Assembly (NCBI RefSeq): GCF_014207185.1
Contig: NZ_JACHCP010000003.1
Location: 310,001 to 374,000 of the forward strand
Direction: 5' to 3'
DNA from: Rhodanobacter sp. A1T4
GTDB taxonomy: Bacteria > Pseudomonadota > Gammaproteobacteria > Xanthomonadales > Rhodanobacteraceae
Length of the DNA stretch: 64,000 bases
A program made the translations under genes and the position numbers. The notes under the pieces are model-generated. The model saw nothing but the letters and a program-made list of their open reading frames with translations, searched no databases and was not told the DNA's origin. Shown here piece by piece: positions 1-9,959 of this stretch (the stretch's first letter is position 1; each line of letters opens with the position of its first letter).

Positions 1-276
1 GAACGCTTTGGCAATCTGGGCAGCGGCGTGTATGTCGGGCTGTCGCGCAAGGGCATGATCGGCACACTCACGGGTAAAACCGATCCCGCCGAACGCGCCG
101 CCGGCTCGGCCGCTGCAGCGCTGATTGCCGTGCAGCGTGGCGCGCGGATGGTGCGCGTGCACGATGTTGCTGCCACGGTGGATGCGCTAGCCGTATGGCG
201 TGCAGTACGCGCGATCGATACTGTTCCGAAGCGCGATCCGAAGACGGCGGTGCCTCGCTGGCCGGATGATGAGTGA
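1..276 (+). CDS. folP: dihydropteroate synthase, C-terminal part (5' end outside window)
   Basis: The frame is open from base 1, so the gene begins before the window; the last 91 residues are present. The SRKGMIG loop and the terminal RVHDV motif are signatures of dihydropteroate synthase, which joins the pterin pyrophosphate to p-aminobenzoate in cytosolic folate synthesis and is the sulfonamide target. The in-frame ATG at 28 lies inside the conserved fold and is not a start. glmM follows 63 bases later on the same strand, the folP-glmM order known from gammaproteobacteria, so the two are probably co-transcribed. Confidence 0.93.
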   Translation, partial: ERFGNLGSGVYVGLSRKGMIGTLTGKTDPAERAAGSAAAALIAVQRGARMVRVHDVAATVDALAVWRAVRAIDTVPKRDPKTAVPRWPDDE

Positions 277-339
277 GCGCTTCAATCGTCGCAGCGTTAT
301 GCTCCAGCGAATGAAATACCTTCAAAGCGGCAAGACACG

Positions 340-1707
340 ATGAATCAACGCAAGTATTTCGGTACGGACGGTATCCGCGGTCTGGTCGGCCATTGGCCTA
401 TAAGCGCGGATTTCATGCTGCGGCTGGGACGCGCCGTGGGTGCCGTGCTGGTGCGCGAGGGCCGGGATCGGCCCAAGGTGCTGATCGGCAAGGATACCCG
501 CGTGTCCGGCTACATGTTTGAATCCGCGCTGGAAGCCGGTCTGGTGGCGGCCGGCGCGGATGTCGGCTTGCTGGGTCCGATGCCAACGCCCGCCGTCGCG
601 TTTCTCACCCGTTCAATGCGCGCCAGCGCTGGCATTGTGATCAGCGCGTCGCACAACCCACATCACGACAACGGCATCAAGTTTTTTTCAGCGAATGGCG
701 AAAAGCTCTCCGATGCGGTCGAGCTGGCGATCGAGCAGGAGGTCGATGCCGACTTCGTCACCGTCGATTCCGAGCGACTGGGCAAGGCCCGACGCATCGA
801 TGATGCAGTAGCGCGCTACGCCGAGTTCTGCAAGGCCACCGTGCCGGAGGATTTCAGCCTGCGCGGATTCAAGCTGGTGATCGACTGCGCACACGGCGCG
901 ACCTATCAAGTTGCGCCAAAGGTGTTTACCGAAATGGGCGCCGAGGTCATCGTCATCGGTGACAAACCGGATGGCTTCAATATCAATCGCCAGTTCGGTT
1001 CTACCCACCCGCAGGCCGTGCAGCAGGCTGTACTGGCACACGGTGCCGATATGGGCATGGCTTTTGACGGTGATGGTGATCGGCTGGTGCTGGTCGATCG
1101 CCATGGCGCGCTGGCCGACGGTGACGATATTCTTTACGTGCTGGCTCGCAGCCTGCACACACGTGGCCTGCTGAAGGGGCCGGTGATCGGCACGTTGATG
1201 AGCAATTTCGGCCTGCAGCAGGCGCTGGCGGAAATCGACGTGCCGCTGATCCGCGCCAATGTCGGCGATCGTTATGTGATGCAGATGTTGCGGGAGCATG
1301 GCGGCATGCTGGGCGGCGAAACGTCCGGCCACATCCTTTGTCTGGATCGGGCCACAACAGGTGATGGCATCGTCGCGGCACTGGCGGTGCTCGAAGCCCT
1401 GGCGCTGTCCGGTCAGGATCTGGCGTTGGCGCGCACGGGCCTGCAAAAATTGCCGCAGGTCATGCTCAACGTGCGTTCCCTGGGTGCGCGTGAAGCACTG
1501 GCGGGAACGGCGGTACAACAGGCACTCGCCGAAGTGGAGAAGACTCTCAGCGGCCGCGGTCGCGTCGTGCTGCGCGCTTCGGGAACCGAGCCGCTGGTGC
1601 GAGTGACTGTAGAAGCGGTGGATGCTGTTGAAGTGCAGCAACTGGCCGAACGGCTGGCCGACGTCGTAAAATCATCGGCCCTGACGTATCTCGCCGAAGC
1701 CTCATGA
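340..1707 (+). CDS. glmM: phosphoglucosamine mutase
   Basis: A 455-residue cytosolic enzyme, the normal family length, converting glucosamine-6-phosphate to glucosamine-1-phosphate on the way to UDP-GlcNAc for peptidoglycan and LPS. The N-terminal FGTDGIRG motif, the phosphoserine loop [10 protein letters not shown] (active Ser about residue 104), the metal-binding loop DGDGDR (about 243-248), the sugar-binding GGETSGH segment and the C-terminal phosphate-binding RASGTEP motif are all present. The start at 340 gives the expected [12 protein letters not shown]-terminus. The stop overlaps the start of the next gene (ATGA), which implies translational coupling. Confidence 0.97.
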   Translation: MNQRKYFGTDGIRGLVGHWPISADFMLRLGRAVGAVLVREGRDRPKVLIGKDTRVSGYMFESALEAGLVAAGADVGLLGPMPTPAVAFLTRSMRASAGIVISASHNPHHDNGIKFFSANGEKLSDAVELAIEQEVDADFVTVDSERLGKARRIDDAVARYAEFCKATVPEDFSLRGFKLVIDCAHGATYQVAPKVFTEMGAEVIVIGDKPDGFNINRQFGSTHPQAVQQAVLAHGADMGMAFDGDGDRLVLVDRHGALADGDDILYVLARSLHTRGLLKGPVIGTLMSNFGLQQALAEIDVPLIRANVGDRYVMQMLREHGGMLGGETSGHILCLDRATTGDGIVAALAVLEALALSGQDLALARTGLQKLPQVMLNVRSLGAREALAGTAVQQALAEVEKTLSGRGRVVLRASGTEPLVRVTVEAVDAVEVQQLAERLADVVKSSALTYLAEAS

Positions 1708-2636
1708 AGCACGTTCCCACGCTGGATATTCGTCGTTACGACACTGACCGTGACGCATTCGTCGCTGAACTGGGCGCGGCTTATCGCGAGTTCGGTTTTT
1801 GCTGCATCAGCGGGCACGGTATTGCACGCGAACTGATCGACGATTCCTACGATGCGTTCCAGCGCTTTTTTGCATTGCCGACCGACGTCAAGATGAAGTA
1901 TCACGTGCCCGGTAGCGGCGGTGCACGCGGTTATACGCCTTACAAGGTCGAGACCGCCAAGGACAGCAAGCATGCTGATCTTAAAGAGTTCTGGCACATC
2001 GGTCGCGAGATCTCTCGAGATTCAACATTCGCTGATGTGATGCCACCCAATTTGTGGCCGGCCGAAGTGCCTGACTTCAGGCCGCATGGTTACGCACTTT
2101 ACGAAGCGCTGGATCAGCTGGGTACGCGCGTGCTTTGCGGCTTAGCACTGCACATCGGGTTGCCCGAACATTATTTCGGCGACAAGACTGATCAGGGCAA
2201 TTCGATTCTGCGGCCGATCCACTATCCACCGATTACGCAGGACAACATCCCCAACGAGCGCGCTGGGGCGCACGAGGACATCAACTTCATCACGCTGCTG
2301 GTTGGCGCCAGTGCCGAGGGCCTGGAGGTTCTCAGCGAAGGCGAATGGTTGCCAGTAACCACCGAAGGCGATGCTATCGTGGTGAATATCGGTGACATGC
2401 TGCAGCGGCTGAGCAATCACGTATACCCATCGACATCGCATCGCGTGGTCAACCCACCGAATGCGAATGCGCGCAAGCCGCGTTATTCGGTGCCGTTTTT
2501 CCTGCATCCGAATCCGGACGTCGTGCTTGATCCCGTCGTACAGTGCATCACGCCGGATAACCCGAGCCGTTACAGCGACTCGATCACGTCGCATGAGTAC
2601 CTGATGCAGCGATTGCGCGAGATCAAGTTGATTTGA
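1704..2636 (+). CDS. isopenicillin N synthase-like 2-oxoglutarate/Fe(II) oxygenase
   Basis: 310 residues of the 2OG-Fe(II) oxygenase superfamily, isopenicillin N synthase-like group. The N-terminal non-haem dioxygenase segment ([11 protein letters not shown]) is followed by the jelly-roll core with the iron triad: H190 and D192 in [10 protein letters not shown], and H246 in TSHRVVNPP. The arginine of [13 protein letters not shown] is the usual co-substrate anchor. It overlaps glmM by 4 bases. The reaction cannot be read from sequence: members hydroxylate or cyclise small metabolites or form ethylene. Its coupling to glmM does not by itself suggest a cell-wall role. Confidence 0.85.
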   Translation: MKHVPTLDIRRYDTDRDAFVAELGAAYREFGFCCISGHGIARELIDDSYDAFQRFFALPTDVKMKYHVPGSGGARGYTPYKVETAKDSKHADLKEFWHIGREISRDSTFADVMPPNLWPAEVPDFRPHGYALYEALDQLGTRVLCGLALHIGLPEHYFGDKTDQGNSILRPIHYPPITQDNIPNERAGAHEDINFITLLVGASAEGLEVLSEGEWLPVTTEGDAIVVNIGDMLQRLSNHVYPSTSHRVVNPPNANARKPRYSVPFFLHPNPDVVLDPVVQCITPDNPSRYSDSITSHEYLMQRLREIKLI

Positions 2637-2669
2637 GCCACGCCGTCTGAAGCTGGCTGGCTCAAGCGT

Positions 2670-3479
2670 CTACTCGCTGCCGTTTCGATAGCGTTTTGAT
2701 TGCTTGGCCGACAGCGCCAGCGCGAGTCGATCTGGCACGAGTTCAAACAAGGCCTTGATGAACCGGTTGACTCCGCCGGTGACATGGACCGCTTCGCCAC
2801 GTTCCACCGCGTCAACGCCTTGTCGTACCACCTCTTCGGCGGTGAGCCACATGAAATCGGGCAGCTTGTTCATCTTGTCACGGGTGCCGGTGACATCATG
2901 GAATTCCGAGCGGGTAAAGCCTGGACACAGCGCGCAGACGTTGACACCGGCCAGCTGGTTTTCCAATGCCAGCGACTGCGAAAACTTGATCAGATAGGAC
3001 TTGGTCGCTGCGTACAGCGTATGTCCTGCGGTACCCGGGAGAAACCCGGCTAGCGAGGCCACGTTGATGATGCGGCCATAGCCGCGTTCGCGCATGCCGG
3101 GCAGCAACCGCCAGGACAGCTCGGTGGGCGCGGTCAGCAGCACTTGCAGCGAATCAGCGTGAGTGGCCCATGGACTGGCGACCAAGGCGCCTGGCACCCC
3201 GTAACCAGCATTGTTGATCAGCCAGTCGACTTTCAGCCCGCGTTCGTCGAGCGCTGCTGTGAGCTGTTGTGGCGCTGTCGGATCGGCAAGATCGCTGGGC
3301 AGAACGGTCACCGTGGTGCCGTGTTTTTCGCGCAACTCGGCGGCCAGCGACTCCAGTCGATCGACGCGCCGCGCGGTGAGCACCAGATCATGGCCCTGCG
3401 AGGCGAGCTGCCGCGCGAACGCTGCACCAATGCCGGCAGAAGCACCGGTGATCAAACTGAGTGGACGGGATGGAGACAT
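2670..3479 (-). CDS. short-chain dehydrogenase/reductase (SDR)
   Basis: 269 residues when started at the ATG at 3479, which has GAGGAAT eight bases upstream; a longer frame to 3524 adds 15 residues with no matching start context. The TGASAGIG cofactor loop is at the N-terminus, NNAGYG marks the mid-core strand, and YAATKSYLIK holds the catalytic Tyr and Lys. This is a classical SDR that uses NAD(P)H on an alcohol or ketone; the substrate cannot be assigned. It converges on the oxygenase gene and is divergent from tpiA across 125 bases. Confidence 0.88.
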   Translation of the reverse strand: MSPSRPLSLITGASAGIGAAFARQLASQGHDLVLTARRVDRLESLAAELREKHGTTVTVLPSDLADPTAPQQLTAALDERGLKVDWLINNAGYGVPGALVASPWATHADSLQVLLTAPTELSWRLLPGMRERGYGRIINVASLAGFLPGTAGHTLYAATKSYLIKFSQSLALENQLAGVNVCALCPGFTRSEFHDVTGTRDKMNKLPDFMWLTAEEVVRQGVDAVERGEAVHVTGGVNRFIKALFELVPDRLALALSAKQSKRYRNGSE

Positions 3480-3604
3480 GTGGCATTCCTCGTGACAATG
3501 CCCATTCTCGTCCGTATTACGCAATGGACGCCACCGGCTTCATCGGTTTGCTGATGTTCCGCCCCATCGGTAAGCTTGCAGTTTGATTGAAGCGGAATCA
3601 GACC

Positions 3605-4369
3605 ATGCGTACGAAACTCGTCGCCGGCAACTGGAAGATGCATGGCAGTCGTTCGATGGCTGCGGCCTTGGTCGATGGGATCGTTGCAGGCAAGCCGGCT
3701 TCCATCGATGTGGCCATTTTCCCGCCGTTTCCCTATATCGCTGCGCTGGCTGAGCAGCAGGGTGATTCCGGGCTGGCCGTTGGCGCGCAGGATGTCAGCG
3801 AGCACGAGGGGCAGGGTGCCTATACCGGCGAGGTTTCCGCTGCCATGCTCCGCGACATTGGCGCGCAGTGGGTGTTGGTCGGTCATTCAGAACGTCGTCA
3901 CTACCACGGCGAAAGCGATGAGCTGGTCGCGCGCAAGTTTGCTGCTGCCCGCGCTGGCGGCCTGACACCAATCCTCTGCGTCGGCGAGACGCTGGAGCAA
4001 CATGAGGCGGGCGAGGCGCAGGCAGTGATAGCTCGCCAGCTGCAGGCCGTACTGAAGCTCAACGAGATAGCTACTTTTGATACCGCCGTGATCGCCTACG
4101 AGCCAGTCTGGGCCATCGGAACCGGCCGCACGGCCTCCCCGGAGCTGGCACAGCAGGTACACGCCTTCATTCGTAGCCAATTGGAAAAAGAAGATGTTAT
4201 AATTTCGCGGCTAACAAGACTGCTTTACGGCGGTAGTGTCAAAGCGGCCAACGCCGCCGAATTATTCGCGCAAGCGGACGTGGATGGAGGGTTGATCGGA
4301 GGCGCTTCGTTGGCGGCATCTGATTTCCTCGGCATCTGCAACGCAGCGCATCAAGCGCAACAGGCCTAA
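3605..4369 (+). CDS. tpiA: triosephosphate isomerase
   Basis: 254 residues from the ATG at 3605, giving the family N-terminus MRTKLVAGNWKMHGS; the upstream in-frame TTG at 3587 would add an unlikely six-residue tail. Catalytic residues are the Lys of GNWKMHG, the His of VLVGHSERR and the Glu of AYEPVWAIGTG; LLYGGSVK is the phosphate-binding loop. It interconverts dihydroxyacetone phosphate and glyceraldehyde-3-phosphate in glycolysis. secG begins eight bases after the stop, so tpiA-secG is an operon. Confidence 0.97.
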   Translation: MRTKLVAGNWKMHGSRSMAAALVDGIVAGKPASIDVAIFPPFPYIAALAEQQGDSGLAVGAQDVSEHEGQGAYTGEVSAAMLRDIGAQWVLVGHSERRHYHGESDELVARKFAAARAGGLTPILCVGETLEQHEAGEAQAVIARQLQAVLKLNEIATFDTAVIAYEPVWAIGTGRTASPELAQQVHAFIRSQLEKEDVIISRLTRLLYGGSVKAANAAELFAQADVDGGLIGGASLAASDFLGICNAAHQAQQA

Positions 4370-4377
4370 AAGAAACC

Positions 4378-4806
4378 ATGTTCGTTATTTTCAGCGTGTT
4401 TTACATCCTGATCGCTGCGGCAATGATCGTACTGATCCTGCTGCAGAACGGTGCGGGCGCCGATGCCGGTTCCGGCTTCGGCAGCGGTGCGTCGGCCACG
4501 GTGTTTGGTGCGCGGGGTTCGGCAACGTTCCTTACGCGGGCGACTGGCGTACTCGCGACACTGTTCTTCCTGCTGAGCCTCGGCATGGGCATCTACCTGC
4601 ACGCCAACGGCCAGCCGCACAGCGCCGCCAGCGATCTGGGCGTGATGTCCGGCGTGACCGGCACGGCCAAGCCGGCGGCGACAACTACAGTCCCGGCGAA
4701 TTTGGAAGTCCCGTCGGCCGCACCAGCCGCTCAGCCTGCTGCGCCAGTCAAAGCCAGCGATCAGGGCGAAGTGCCGGCAGCAAAAGAGCCAACGAAAAAG
4801 CATTAA
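4378..4806 (+). CDS. secG: protein translocase subunit SecG
   Basis: 142 residues with the SecG plan: a transmembrane helix at about 1-21, a cytoplasmic loop containing LLQNGAGADAGSGFGSGAS, a second helix at about 55-76, then an Ala/Pro/Lys-rich tail. It is the accessory subunit of the SecYEG inner-membrane channel. It lies directly behind tpiA and in front of tRNA-Leu, a common order in proteobacteria. Confidence 0.95.
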   Translation: MFVIFSVFYILIAAAMIVLILLQNGAGADAGSGFGSGASATVFGARGSATFLTRATGVLATLFFLLSLGMGIYLHANGQPHSAASDLGVMSGVTGTAKPAATTTVPANLEVPSAAPAAQPAAPVKASDQGEVPAAKEPTKKH

Positions 4807-4833
4807 GTTAAGTAAGTAGTAAGTAATACACCT

Positions 4834-4918
4834 GCCCAGGTGGCGGAACTGGTAGACGCACTACCTTGAGGTGGTAGCGACGTAAGTCGTAGGGGTTCGA
4901 GTCCCCTCTTGGGCACCA
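4834..4918 (+). tRNA. tRNA-Leu (anticodon GAG)
   Basis: An 85-base class II tRNA with encoded CCA. Acceptor strand GCCCAGG at 4834-4840 pairs with CTTGGGC (one G-U pair) before discriminator A4915 and CCA 4916-4918. The anticodon stem CTACC/GGTAG encloses TTGAGGT, giving GAG for CUC/CUU leucine codons. The variable arm and the GGTTCGAGTCCCC T-arm are intact. Confidence 0.96.
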
Positions 4919-5256
4919 ACAAAAGTTTCAGTGCATAATCAATTGCACTGGAATTTGTAGTAATAAGGAAACCGTCTTCTGACGGTTTTTTTATGCGCCG
5001 CGTTTGGTCAGGATCAGTCGGCTTTGGGTACTTTCGACCGTGTTAAGAGGTGGGCCGGAATTTTCCTTCCTTTGGGGGCAGGCGTCATGGGCTAATTTTT
5101 TGAGCAGCAGTCTCGCGGTAATTCCCGCACAACGTATGTGGGCGCTGGCTGACATATCGCACGTATGCAAAGTGGCACATTGCGTGCTTGGATCGACGTA
5201 GATAAACGGCCGTTCGTCGTTTCAATATTGAATGTTTCAAGGATGGGATTGCTGCA
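4919..5256. other. intergenic region behind tRNA-Leu
   Basis: Holds a short hairpin at 4929-4950 (CAGTGCA/TGCACTG), the terminator at 4969-4992, and about 260 bases that presumably carry the promoter for the next small gene. I see no convincing gene, and no copy of the tRNA 3' end that would mark an integrated element. Confidence 0.6.
4969..4992 (+). terminator. Rho-independent terminator after secG/tRNA-Leu
   Basis: Stem AAACCGTC (4969-4976), loop TTCT, stem GACGGTTT (4981-4988), followed by a T-run. It closes the tpiA-secG-tRNA-Leu unit. Confidence 0.88.
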
Positions 5257-5502
5257 ATGGTGATTATTTCGCTGAAGCAGGGGCCTAAGGGTAGTTGGAG
5301 TGTTAGCCGCGCCCACGTAACGCTGTTCAGCGATCTTCAGCTTGATGCTGCCATCGCGCTGGCCAAAGAAGTGGCGCATGACGAGCACCTGCGTACCGGT
5401 CGCCCCATCCGCGTTGAAATGCCTGGGCATGCATCTACATTGGTGCTCGCAAGATATCTGGACACGCCCGAGGCTTCTGCCAACGATGTGATGGAAGCTT
5501 GA
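5257..5502 (+). CDS. small protein of unknown function
   Basis: 81 residues starting MVIISLKQGPKGSWSVSR. The SWSV strand followed by an acidic/alanine-rich helix (LDAAIALAKEVAHDEH) and a short strand (PIRVEMPG) loosely recalls small DUF2188-like folds, but I would not assign it. No signal peptide or membrane segment. A second small gene starts four bases after the stop, and a GacA-type regulator follows, so the three are probably one transcript. Confidence 0.6.
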   Translation: MVIISLKQGPKGSWSVSRAHVTLFSDLQLDAAIALAKEVAHDEHLRTGRPIRVEMPGHASTLVLARYLDTPEASANDVMEA

Positions 5503-5505
5503 GTC

Positions 5506-5685
5506 ATGCTGGTCATGGACTCAGCTCGAATCATCGAGCTTGGCAATCTTGAATATTACCGATGGTTGGATTTTGATCGATGCCCCGATTTGACCAAATC
5601 AAGCCTTGTTCGACGCGATGGTGCGCGGCCTTTGGCGCAATGCACTCTGGAAAGGGATTTAATCGAGCTATTCAAGGAGGGATGA
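5506..5685 (+). CDS. 59-residue protein of unknown function
   Basis: A short frame (N-terminus MLVMDSARIIELGN, C-terminus ERDLIELFKEG) placed between a stop codon four bases upstream and a response-regulator start one base downstream. The tight packing and the strong AAGGAGGG site inside its 3' end, which serves the next gene, support real translation with coupling. No family recognised; two Cys and many charged residues. Confidence 0.45.
   Translation: MLVMDSARIIELGNLEYYRWLDFDRCPDLTKSSLVRRDGARPLAQCTLERDLIELFKEG
5673..5683 (+). promoter_or_regulatory. strong Shine-Dalgarno site for the GacA-type regulator
   Basis: AAGGAGGG lies six bases ahead of the ATG at 5687 and inside the last codons of the 59-residue frame, fixing the start of the regulator and suggesting coupling. 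Confidence 0.75.
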
Positions 5686-5686
5686 A

Positions 5687-6340
5687 ATGATCAATGTCGT
5701 TTTGGTGGATGATCACGAGCTGGTTCGAACCGGCTTTCGCATGATTCTGCAGCAGCAGTCGGATATCAGCATTGTCGGTGAGGCAAGCAACGCCGAGGAA
5801 GGGCTGCGACTTATCCGTACGCTGTCGCCCGATATCGCGTTGGTCGACGTGCATATGCCGGGGATGAGCGGTGTCGAGCTGACCGAGCGGGTGTGTCGTG
5901 GGAAAATGTCTACCCACGTCGTCATCGTTACGGTTGTTGACGATGCGCGGTTTCCGAAGCGACTTCTTGATGCCGGTGCGCTTGGTTACTTGACCAAGGG
6001 TTGCACGGCCGATGAGCTGGTATCTGCTGTGCGCCAAGTAGCAACCGGCCGCCGTTATCTGGCTCCGTCCGTCGCCCAGCAGCTGGCGCTCGCCACGCTT
6101 GATGGAAGCATGTCACCGTTCGACGTCTTGTCCAGTCGTGAGCTGGAAGTGGCGATGATGTTGGTGCGAGGCAAGCCGCTGACGATTATCGGTGAACAAC
6201 TGAATCTGAGCCCGAAAACCGTGTCGACGTACAAGCAACGGCTGATGGAAAAGCTGCACGTCGATCATGTCCTCAGCCTGGCTCATCTGATGACGGTGCA
6301 TGGTTTGCTCGACACTTCAAATCATCAAGTGGGTAGCTGA
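5687..6340 (+). CDS. gacA: GacA/UvrY-type response regulator (NarL/LuxR family)
   Basis: 217 residues. The receiver domain (1-120) has the acidic pair in VLVDDHE, phosphoacceptor D54 in ALVDVHMPG, the switch Thr and the LTKG lysine. The C-terminal LuxR-type helix-turn-helix (about 145-205) contains SPFDVLSSRELEVAMMLVRG and LNLSPKTVSTYKQRL, a pattern typical of GacA/UvrY/VarA rather than of other NarL-type regulators. In relatives this regulator turns on the small RNAs that sequester CsrA/RsmA. No kinase or uvrC is beside it, unlike the gacA-uvrC order of pseudomonads, so its sensor must be elsewhere. Confidence 0.85.
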   Translation: MINVVLVDDHELVRTGFRMILQQQSDISIVGEASNAEEGLRLIRTLSPDIALVDVHMPGMSGVELTERVCRGKMSTHVVIVTVVDDARFPKRLLDAGALGYLTKGCTADELVSAVRQVATGRRYLAPSVAQQLALATLDGSMSPFDVLSSRELEVAMMLVRGKPLTIIGEQLNLSPKTVSTYKQRLMEKLHVDHVLSLAHLMTVHGLLDTSNHQVGS

Positions 6341-6375
6341 TGTCGAGCTGTTGCAGAAGAAAATTCTGAGATCGC

Positions 6376-6417
6376 AAGTAATAAAAAACCGGACAATTGT
6401 CCGGTTTTTTATTACTT
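6376..6417. terminator. bidirectional terminator, 42-bp perfect palindrome
   Basis: From 6376 to 6417 the sequence equals its own reverse complement: a GC core CCGGACAATTGTCCGG flanked by A6 and T6 runs and further paired bases. It terminates the regulator from the left and rne from the right. Confidence 0.9.
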
Positions 6418-6430
6418 CATGAACTGCTGA

Positions 6431-9400
6431 TCAAACGTTCGAATCTTTCTTCTCATGATCCAAATGCGCTGCTTCAGGAACATCCGCATGACTGCTCAGA
6501 GACGTGGAGTCGGAATGTGTTGTCTGAGCCAGCAGGTCACCTTGCTTGGGCAGCGGGGCGACCGGCACGTTCACCTTGACCTCATCAGACCTGACCTCAT
6601 CAGACGTTTCCGCATGCGGCAAGTGAGATACAACCGACGCAGGGATGGGTTTGATTGTCTGGCTGGACAACGTTGCCGATTCGGGCTTCGTCTCGGCATT
6701 TGCCGACGAGATATGCTCCACGTTTTTGTCAACGTCATTGAAAGTCGCAGCTGGCGATGCGGCGACTTCAGTGCTGATAGTCGGCACCGACAGAGTCTGC
6801 GGTATTTCGACCGCCGCACTGACGCGGGCAACTGCGTATGTCGTTTCCGGCTGGCTGGCATAGGCAGGTTCTGACGGAGCTGCAATTGTCAGTTCGCCTG
6901 AATGCCCGGCGTCTGCATCAACCGCTGACGATCCGGCTTGATCAGGGATAGGCGGAAGCGTTGGCAGATTAAAGCTGGTAGGAGCAGGCAAGGTCGTGCC
7001 TACGAGGCTATCCGTTGACAAATCATGGCTCGGCTTGGGCGATTCGCTATGGGCGACAAACGCATTTTCTACAGTGACCGGAGCCGATTCGGGGACATCA
7101 GACGAAATTGACGACGGCACTCGCTGGAGTGTCTCGGCTTGGGCGTGCTCAGTGATTTGCTCAACCGGTACAACGCTTTCAGTCGCTACCGCAACCGATG
7201 ATGGCGATGACTCGCGGCGCGCCGCCAGCTTCGATGAGTCGATGCTTTCCATCGGATCATTGCGATCTTCGTCATCGAGACCTTCCGTCTGTGAAGCGTC
7301 GAGGTTGGTTCCGTTCGGAGTGGTTTCGTCATGACGACGGCGGCGACGGCCACCCCGACGGCCGCGACGACGACGTGACTGGCTGCCATCGGCGTCTAGC
7401 GTGCTATCGGCGGATTCTGGCGCAGCCGATTGAACCGGCGTAGCGGCGAGCTGCGCTTCCTTCGCAGTCTCTTCCGGTGATTCGCCCAAGGGGCGATCAT
7501 TCACGGTGGCAGGGCGCGGCTGACGCTCGGCCTTGGGCTGCTGCGGATTGGGCTTACGCTCGGCGCGTGGTTGATTGCCATCAACCGCTGCAGGCTTGTT
7601 GGGCTGACGCTCGGCCTTCGCCGTCTGCGTCTGCGTCTGCGGCTGTTGGGGTTGGCGTGGTTGCTGACCGTCGTTGTTGCGCTGACGGTTGTTTTTTGGT
7701 TGTTGCGGCGATCCGGATTTCGCTGCACCTTGCGCTGACGATTCGCGGCGAGGCTGCTGCTGGCGCGACGCCGATCCATTCGGGCCGCTACCGCCGCGAC
7801 CCGATCGCTCATCGCGGCGACCACCACGCGCATTGTCTTTATCTTTGTCTTCATTCCGTTGCTTGGCGACCGGAACAGGGGCCGCGGCCTCTGAACCACG
7901 GAACCAACCCAGCAGACGCGACATCAATCCACCGGATGACGGTGTAGCGATAGCTGTGGACTGATGGCGGCTAGTGACCGGCGCTTTTGCAGCGGCGCTC
8001 GCGGCAATTTCTTCGCGCATCGGGGCAGGGCTGGAAGGCATGATACCGCTCACCGCGGGCTGTTCGCTGCTGCCCAGTACCTGGCCCATCTTGGGCAGAT
8101 CGGTCGGCTCTACGGCGGTCAGTCGTTCGTAGCTGGGCTTGCTGTGATCGCCCATGTCCGCTTCGCGGATACGCTGAATCTCGATATGGGGTGTTTGCAG
8201 CTTTTCGTCGGCGATGATCATCACATGCACCTTGTGGCGCATTTCGATCTCGACCACGCTGGCGCGCTTTTCGTTGAGCAGGAAATTGACGACGCTCGAC
8301 GGCGCCTGCACCAGCACCTGGCCGGTGCTTTCCTTCATGGCGTGTTCTTCAATCAGTCGCAGCGTCGACAGTGCCAGCGATTCCACGCCGCGGATATGAC
8401 CGTGGCCTTCGCAGCGCGGACAGACGATCTGCGATGCCTCACCAAGGCTGGGCCGCAGGCGCTGGCGCGACATCTCGAGCAGGCCGAAGCGCGAGATACG
8501 TCCGACCTGGACGCGCGCGCGATCGTGTTTCAGGGCGTCCTTGAGACGATCCTCGACGTCGCGCTGATGCTTCGGGCTGTCCATGTCGATCAGATCGAGC
8601 ACGATCAGGCCGCCGGCATCGCGGATGCGCAGTTGGCGGGCGATTTCCACCACCGCCTCGCAGTTGGTATTGAACGCGGTTTCCTCGATGTCGCTGCCCT
8701 TGGTGGCCTTCGAGGAGTTGACATCGACTGCAGTCAACGCTTCGGTCTGATCGATGACGATCGAGCCACCGGATGGCAGACGCACCTGGCGGTCAAACGC
8801 GTTTTCGATCTGCGTTTCGATCTGGTAGCGGGTGAACAGCGGCGTGTCGTCACGGTACAGCTTGAGCTTGCGCAACGCGTTCGGCATGACCTGCTGCATG
8901 AAATCGCGCGCGTCGTTGTAGAGCGACTCTTCGTCGATCAGGATTTCGCCAATGTCGCTGCGCAGGTAGTCGCGCAGAGCGCGGATAAACAGTTTCGATT
9001 CCTGGTAGATCAGGAATGGTGCCTTCTGCGAAACAGCTGCAGCAGAGATCGATTTCCACAGTTGCAACAGGTAATCGAGATCCCACTGCAGCTCTTCGGC
9101 ATCGCGGCCAAGGCCGGCGGTGCGCACGATCAGGCCGACGTCGTCGGGTACGGTAACGTGGTCCAGGGCTTCTTTCAGTGCCTGCCGATCTTCACCCTCG
9201 ATGCGCCGCGAGACGCCGCCGGCTTTCGGGTTGTTCGGCATCAGCACCATGTAGCGGCCGGCGAGGCTGATAAACGTGGTCAGCGCCGCGCCCTTGTTGC
9301 CACGCTCTTCCTTTTCGACCTGAACGACGACTTCCTGGCCTTCCTTCAGCAGCTCACGGATGCTCGCCTTGTGGGGGTCAAGTCCGGTCGTGAAATAGTC

Positions 9401-9625
9401 GCGGGAGATTTCCTTGATCGGCAGAAAGCCGTGTCGCTCGGCGCCGTACTCGACAAAGCAGGCTTCCAGCGAAGCCTCGACCCGCGTGATGCGGCCTTTG
9501 TAAATATTGGATTTTTTCTGTTCCCGTGAAGGGATTTCGATATCAAGGTCGTACAGGTTTTGGCCATCGACAATGGCCACACGCAACTCTTCACGCTGAG
9601 TCGCGTTGATCAACATACGTTTCAT
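6431..9625 (-). CDS. rne: ribonuclease E
   Basis: 1064 residues from the ATG at 9625 (GAGGAAA site seven bases before); a longer frame to 9730 is not supported. The N-terminal half is the catalytic domain: S1 RNA-binding region (about 35-120), the DNase I-like part with metal-binding Asp in [17 protein letters not shown] and [11 protein letters not shown], and the zinc link CPRCEGHG (C402, C405) that joins subunits. The C-terminal half is a long disordered tail rich in Arg/Gln/Pro (an [13 protein letters not shown] cluster) and then Ser/Pro/Thr/Ala, the expected scaffold for the degradosome and RNA binding. It starts mRNA decay and matures rRNA and tRNA. It is divergent from rluC, as in E. 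coli. Confidence 0.96.
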   Translation of the reverse strand: MKRMLINATQREELRVAIVDGQNLYDLDIEIPSREQKKSNIYKGRITRVEASLEACFVEYGAERHGFLPIKEISRDYFTTGLDPHKASIRELLKEGQEVVVQVEKEERGNKGAALTTFISLAGRYMVLMPNNPKAGGVSRRIEGEDRQALKEALDHVTVPDDVGLIVRTAGLGRDAEELQWDLDYLLQLWKSISAAAVSQKAPFLIYQESKLFIRALRDYLRSDIGEILIDEESLYNDARDFMQQVMPNALRKLKLYRDDTPLFTRYQIETQIENAFDRQVRLPSGGSIVIDQTEALTAVDVNSSKATKGSDIEETAFNTNCEAVVEIARQLRIRDAGGLIVLDLIDMDSPKHQRDVEDRLKDALKHDRARVQVGRISRFGLLEMSRQRLRPSLGEASQIVCPRCEGHGHIRGVESLALSTLRLIEEHAMKESTGQVLVQAPSSVVNFLLNEKRASVVEIEMRHKVHVMIIADEKLQTPHIEIQRIREADMGDHSKPSYERLTAVEPTDLPKMGQVLGSSEQPAVSGIMPSSPAPMREEIAASAAAKAPVTSRHQSTAIATPSSGGLMSRLLGWFRGSEAAAPVPVAKQRNEDKDKDNARGGRRDERSGRGGSGPNGSASRQQQPRRESSAQGAAKSGSPQQPKNNRQRNNDGQQPRQPQQPQTQTQTAKAERQPNKPAAVDGNQPRAERKPNPQQPKAERQPRPATVNDRPLGESPEETAKEAQLAATPVQSAAPESADSTLDADGSQSRRRRGRRGGRRRRRHDETTPNGTNLDASQTEGLDDEDRNDPMESIDSSKLAARRESSPSSVAVATESVVPVEQITEHAQAETLQRVPSSISSDVPESAPVTVENAFVAHSESPKPSHDLSTDSLVGTTLPAPTSFNLPTLPPIPDQAGSSAVDADAGHSGELTIAAPSEPAYASQPETTYAVARVSAAVEIPQTLSVPTISTEVAASPAATFNDVDKNVEHISSANAETKPESATLSSQTIKPIPASVVSHLPHAETSDEVRSDEVKVNVPVAPLPKQGDLLAQTTHSDSTSLSSHADVPEAAHLDHEKKDSNV

Positions 9626-9959
9626 GGTGGTTTCCTCGGCTTGGCCGCGCGTCGCGTGCCTCGGTGGCGCCTGTGATGGCGGCCTGCCGGGGATCGCGCC
9701 GCTGCGGTTAAGCGGCAAAATGAACGGCACCGTTGCCGGTGTCGGGATGATTCGGTCAACTACGCCTGCTGCCCCGATACCCTATGGCACCGGACAACAG
9801 CAACCCGAACCGTTACGATGAAAGGGAGTCGAGGCTGGATGCCAAAGGGCAACCGCCGCAATCCTCGCCGACGTGACGGGCCGTCATTCGACCCGATCCA
9901 GACATCGGTGGGAAGAATGTGGCGCTCGCCGAGTATCCTATTTCATCAGGTTTTTTTCA
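9626..9959. other. divergent rne/rluC leader region
   Basis: 334 bases between the two starts. It must hold both promoters and the rne 5' untranslated region, which in relatives folds and mediates RNase E self-control. Several GC-rich inverted segments are visible, but I cannot define the sensing hairpin by eye. No convincing gene. Confidence 0.5.

Noticed and set aside
4834..6340. Genomic island integrated at tRNA-Leu
   Set aside because: No integrase, no repeated tRNA 3' end and no mobile gene; the unit is small and ends in a normal terminator.
7964..9529. 521-codon plus-strand frame opposite rne
   Set aside because: It lies wholly antisense to the conserved catalytic part of RNase E, whose motifs are intact; long antisense frames are expected at this GC content.
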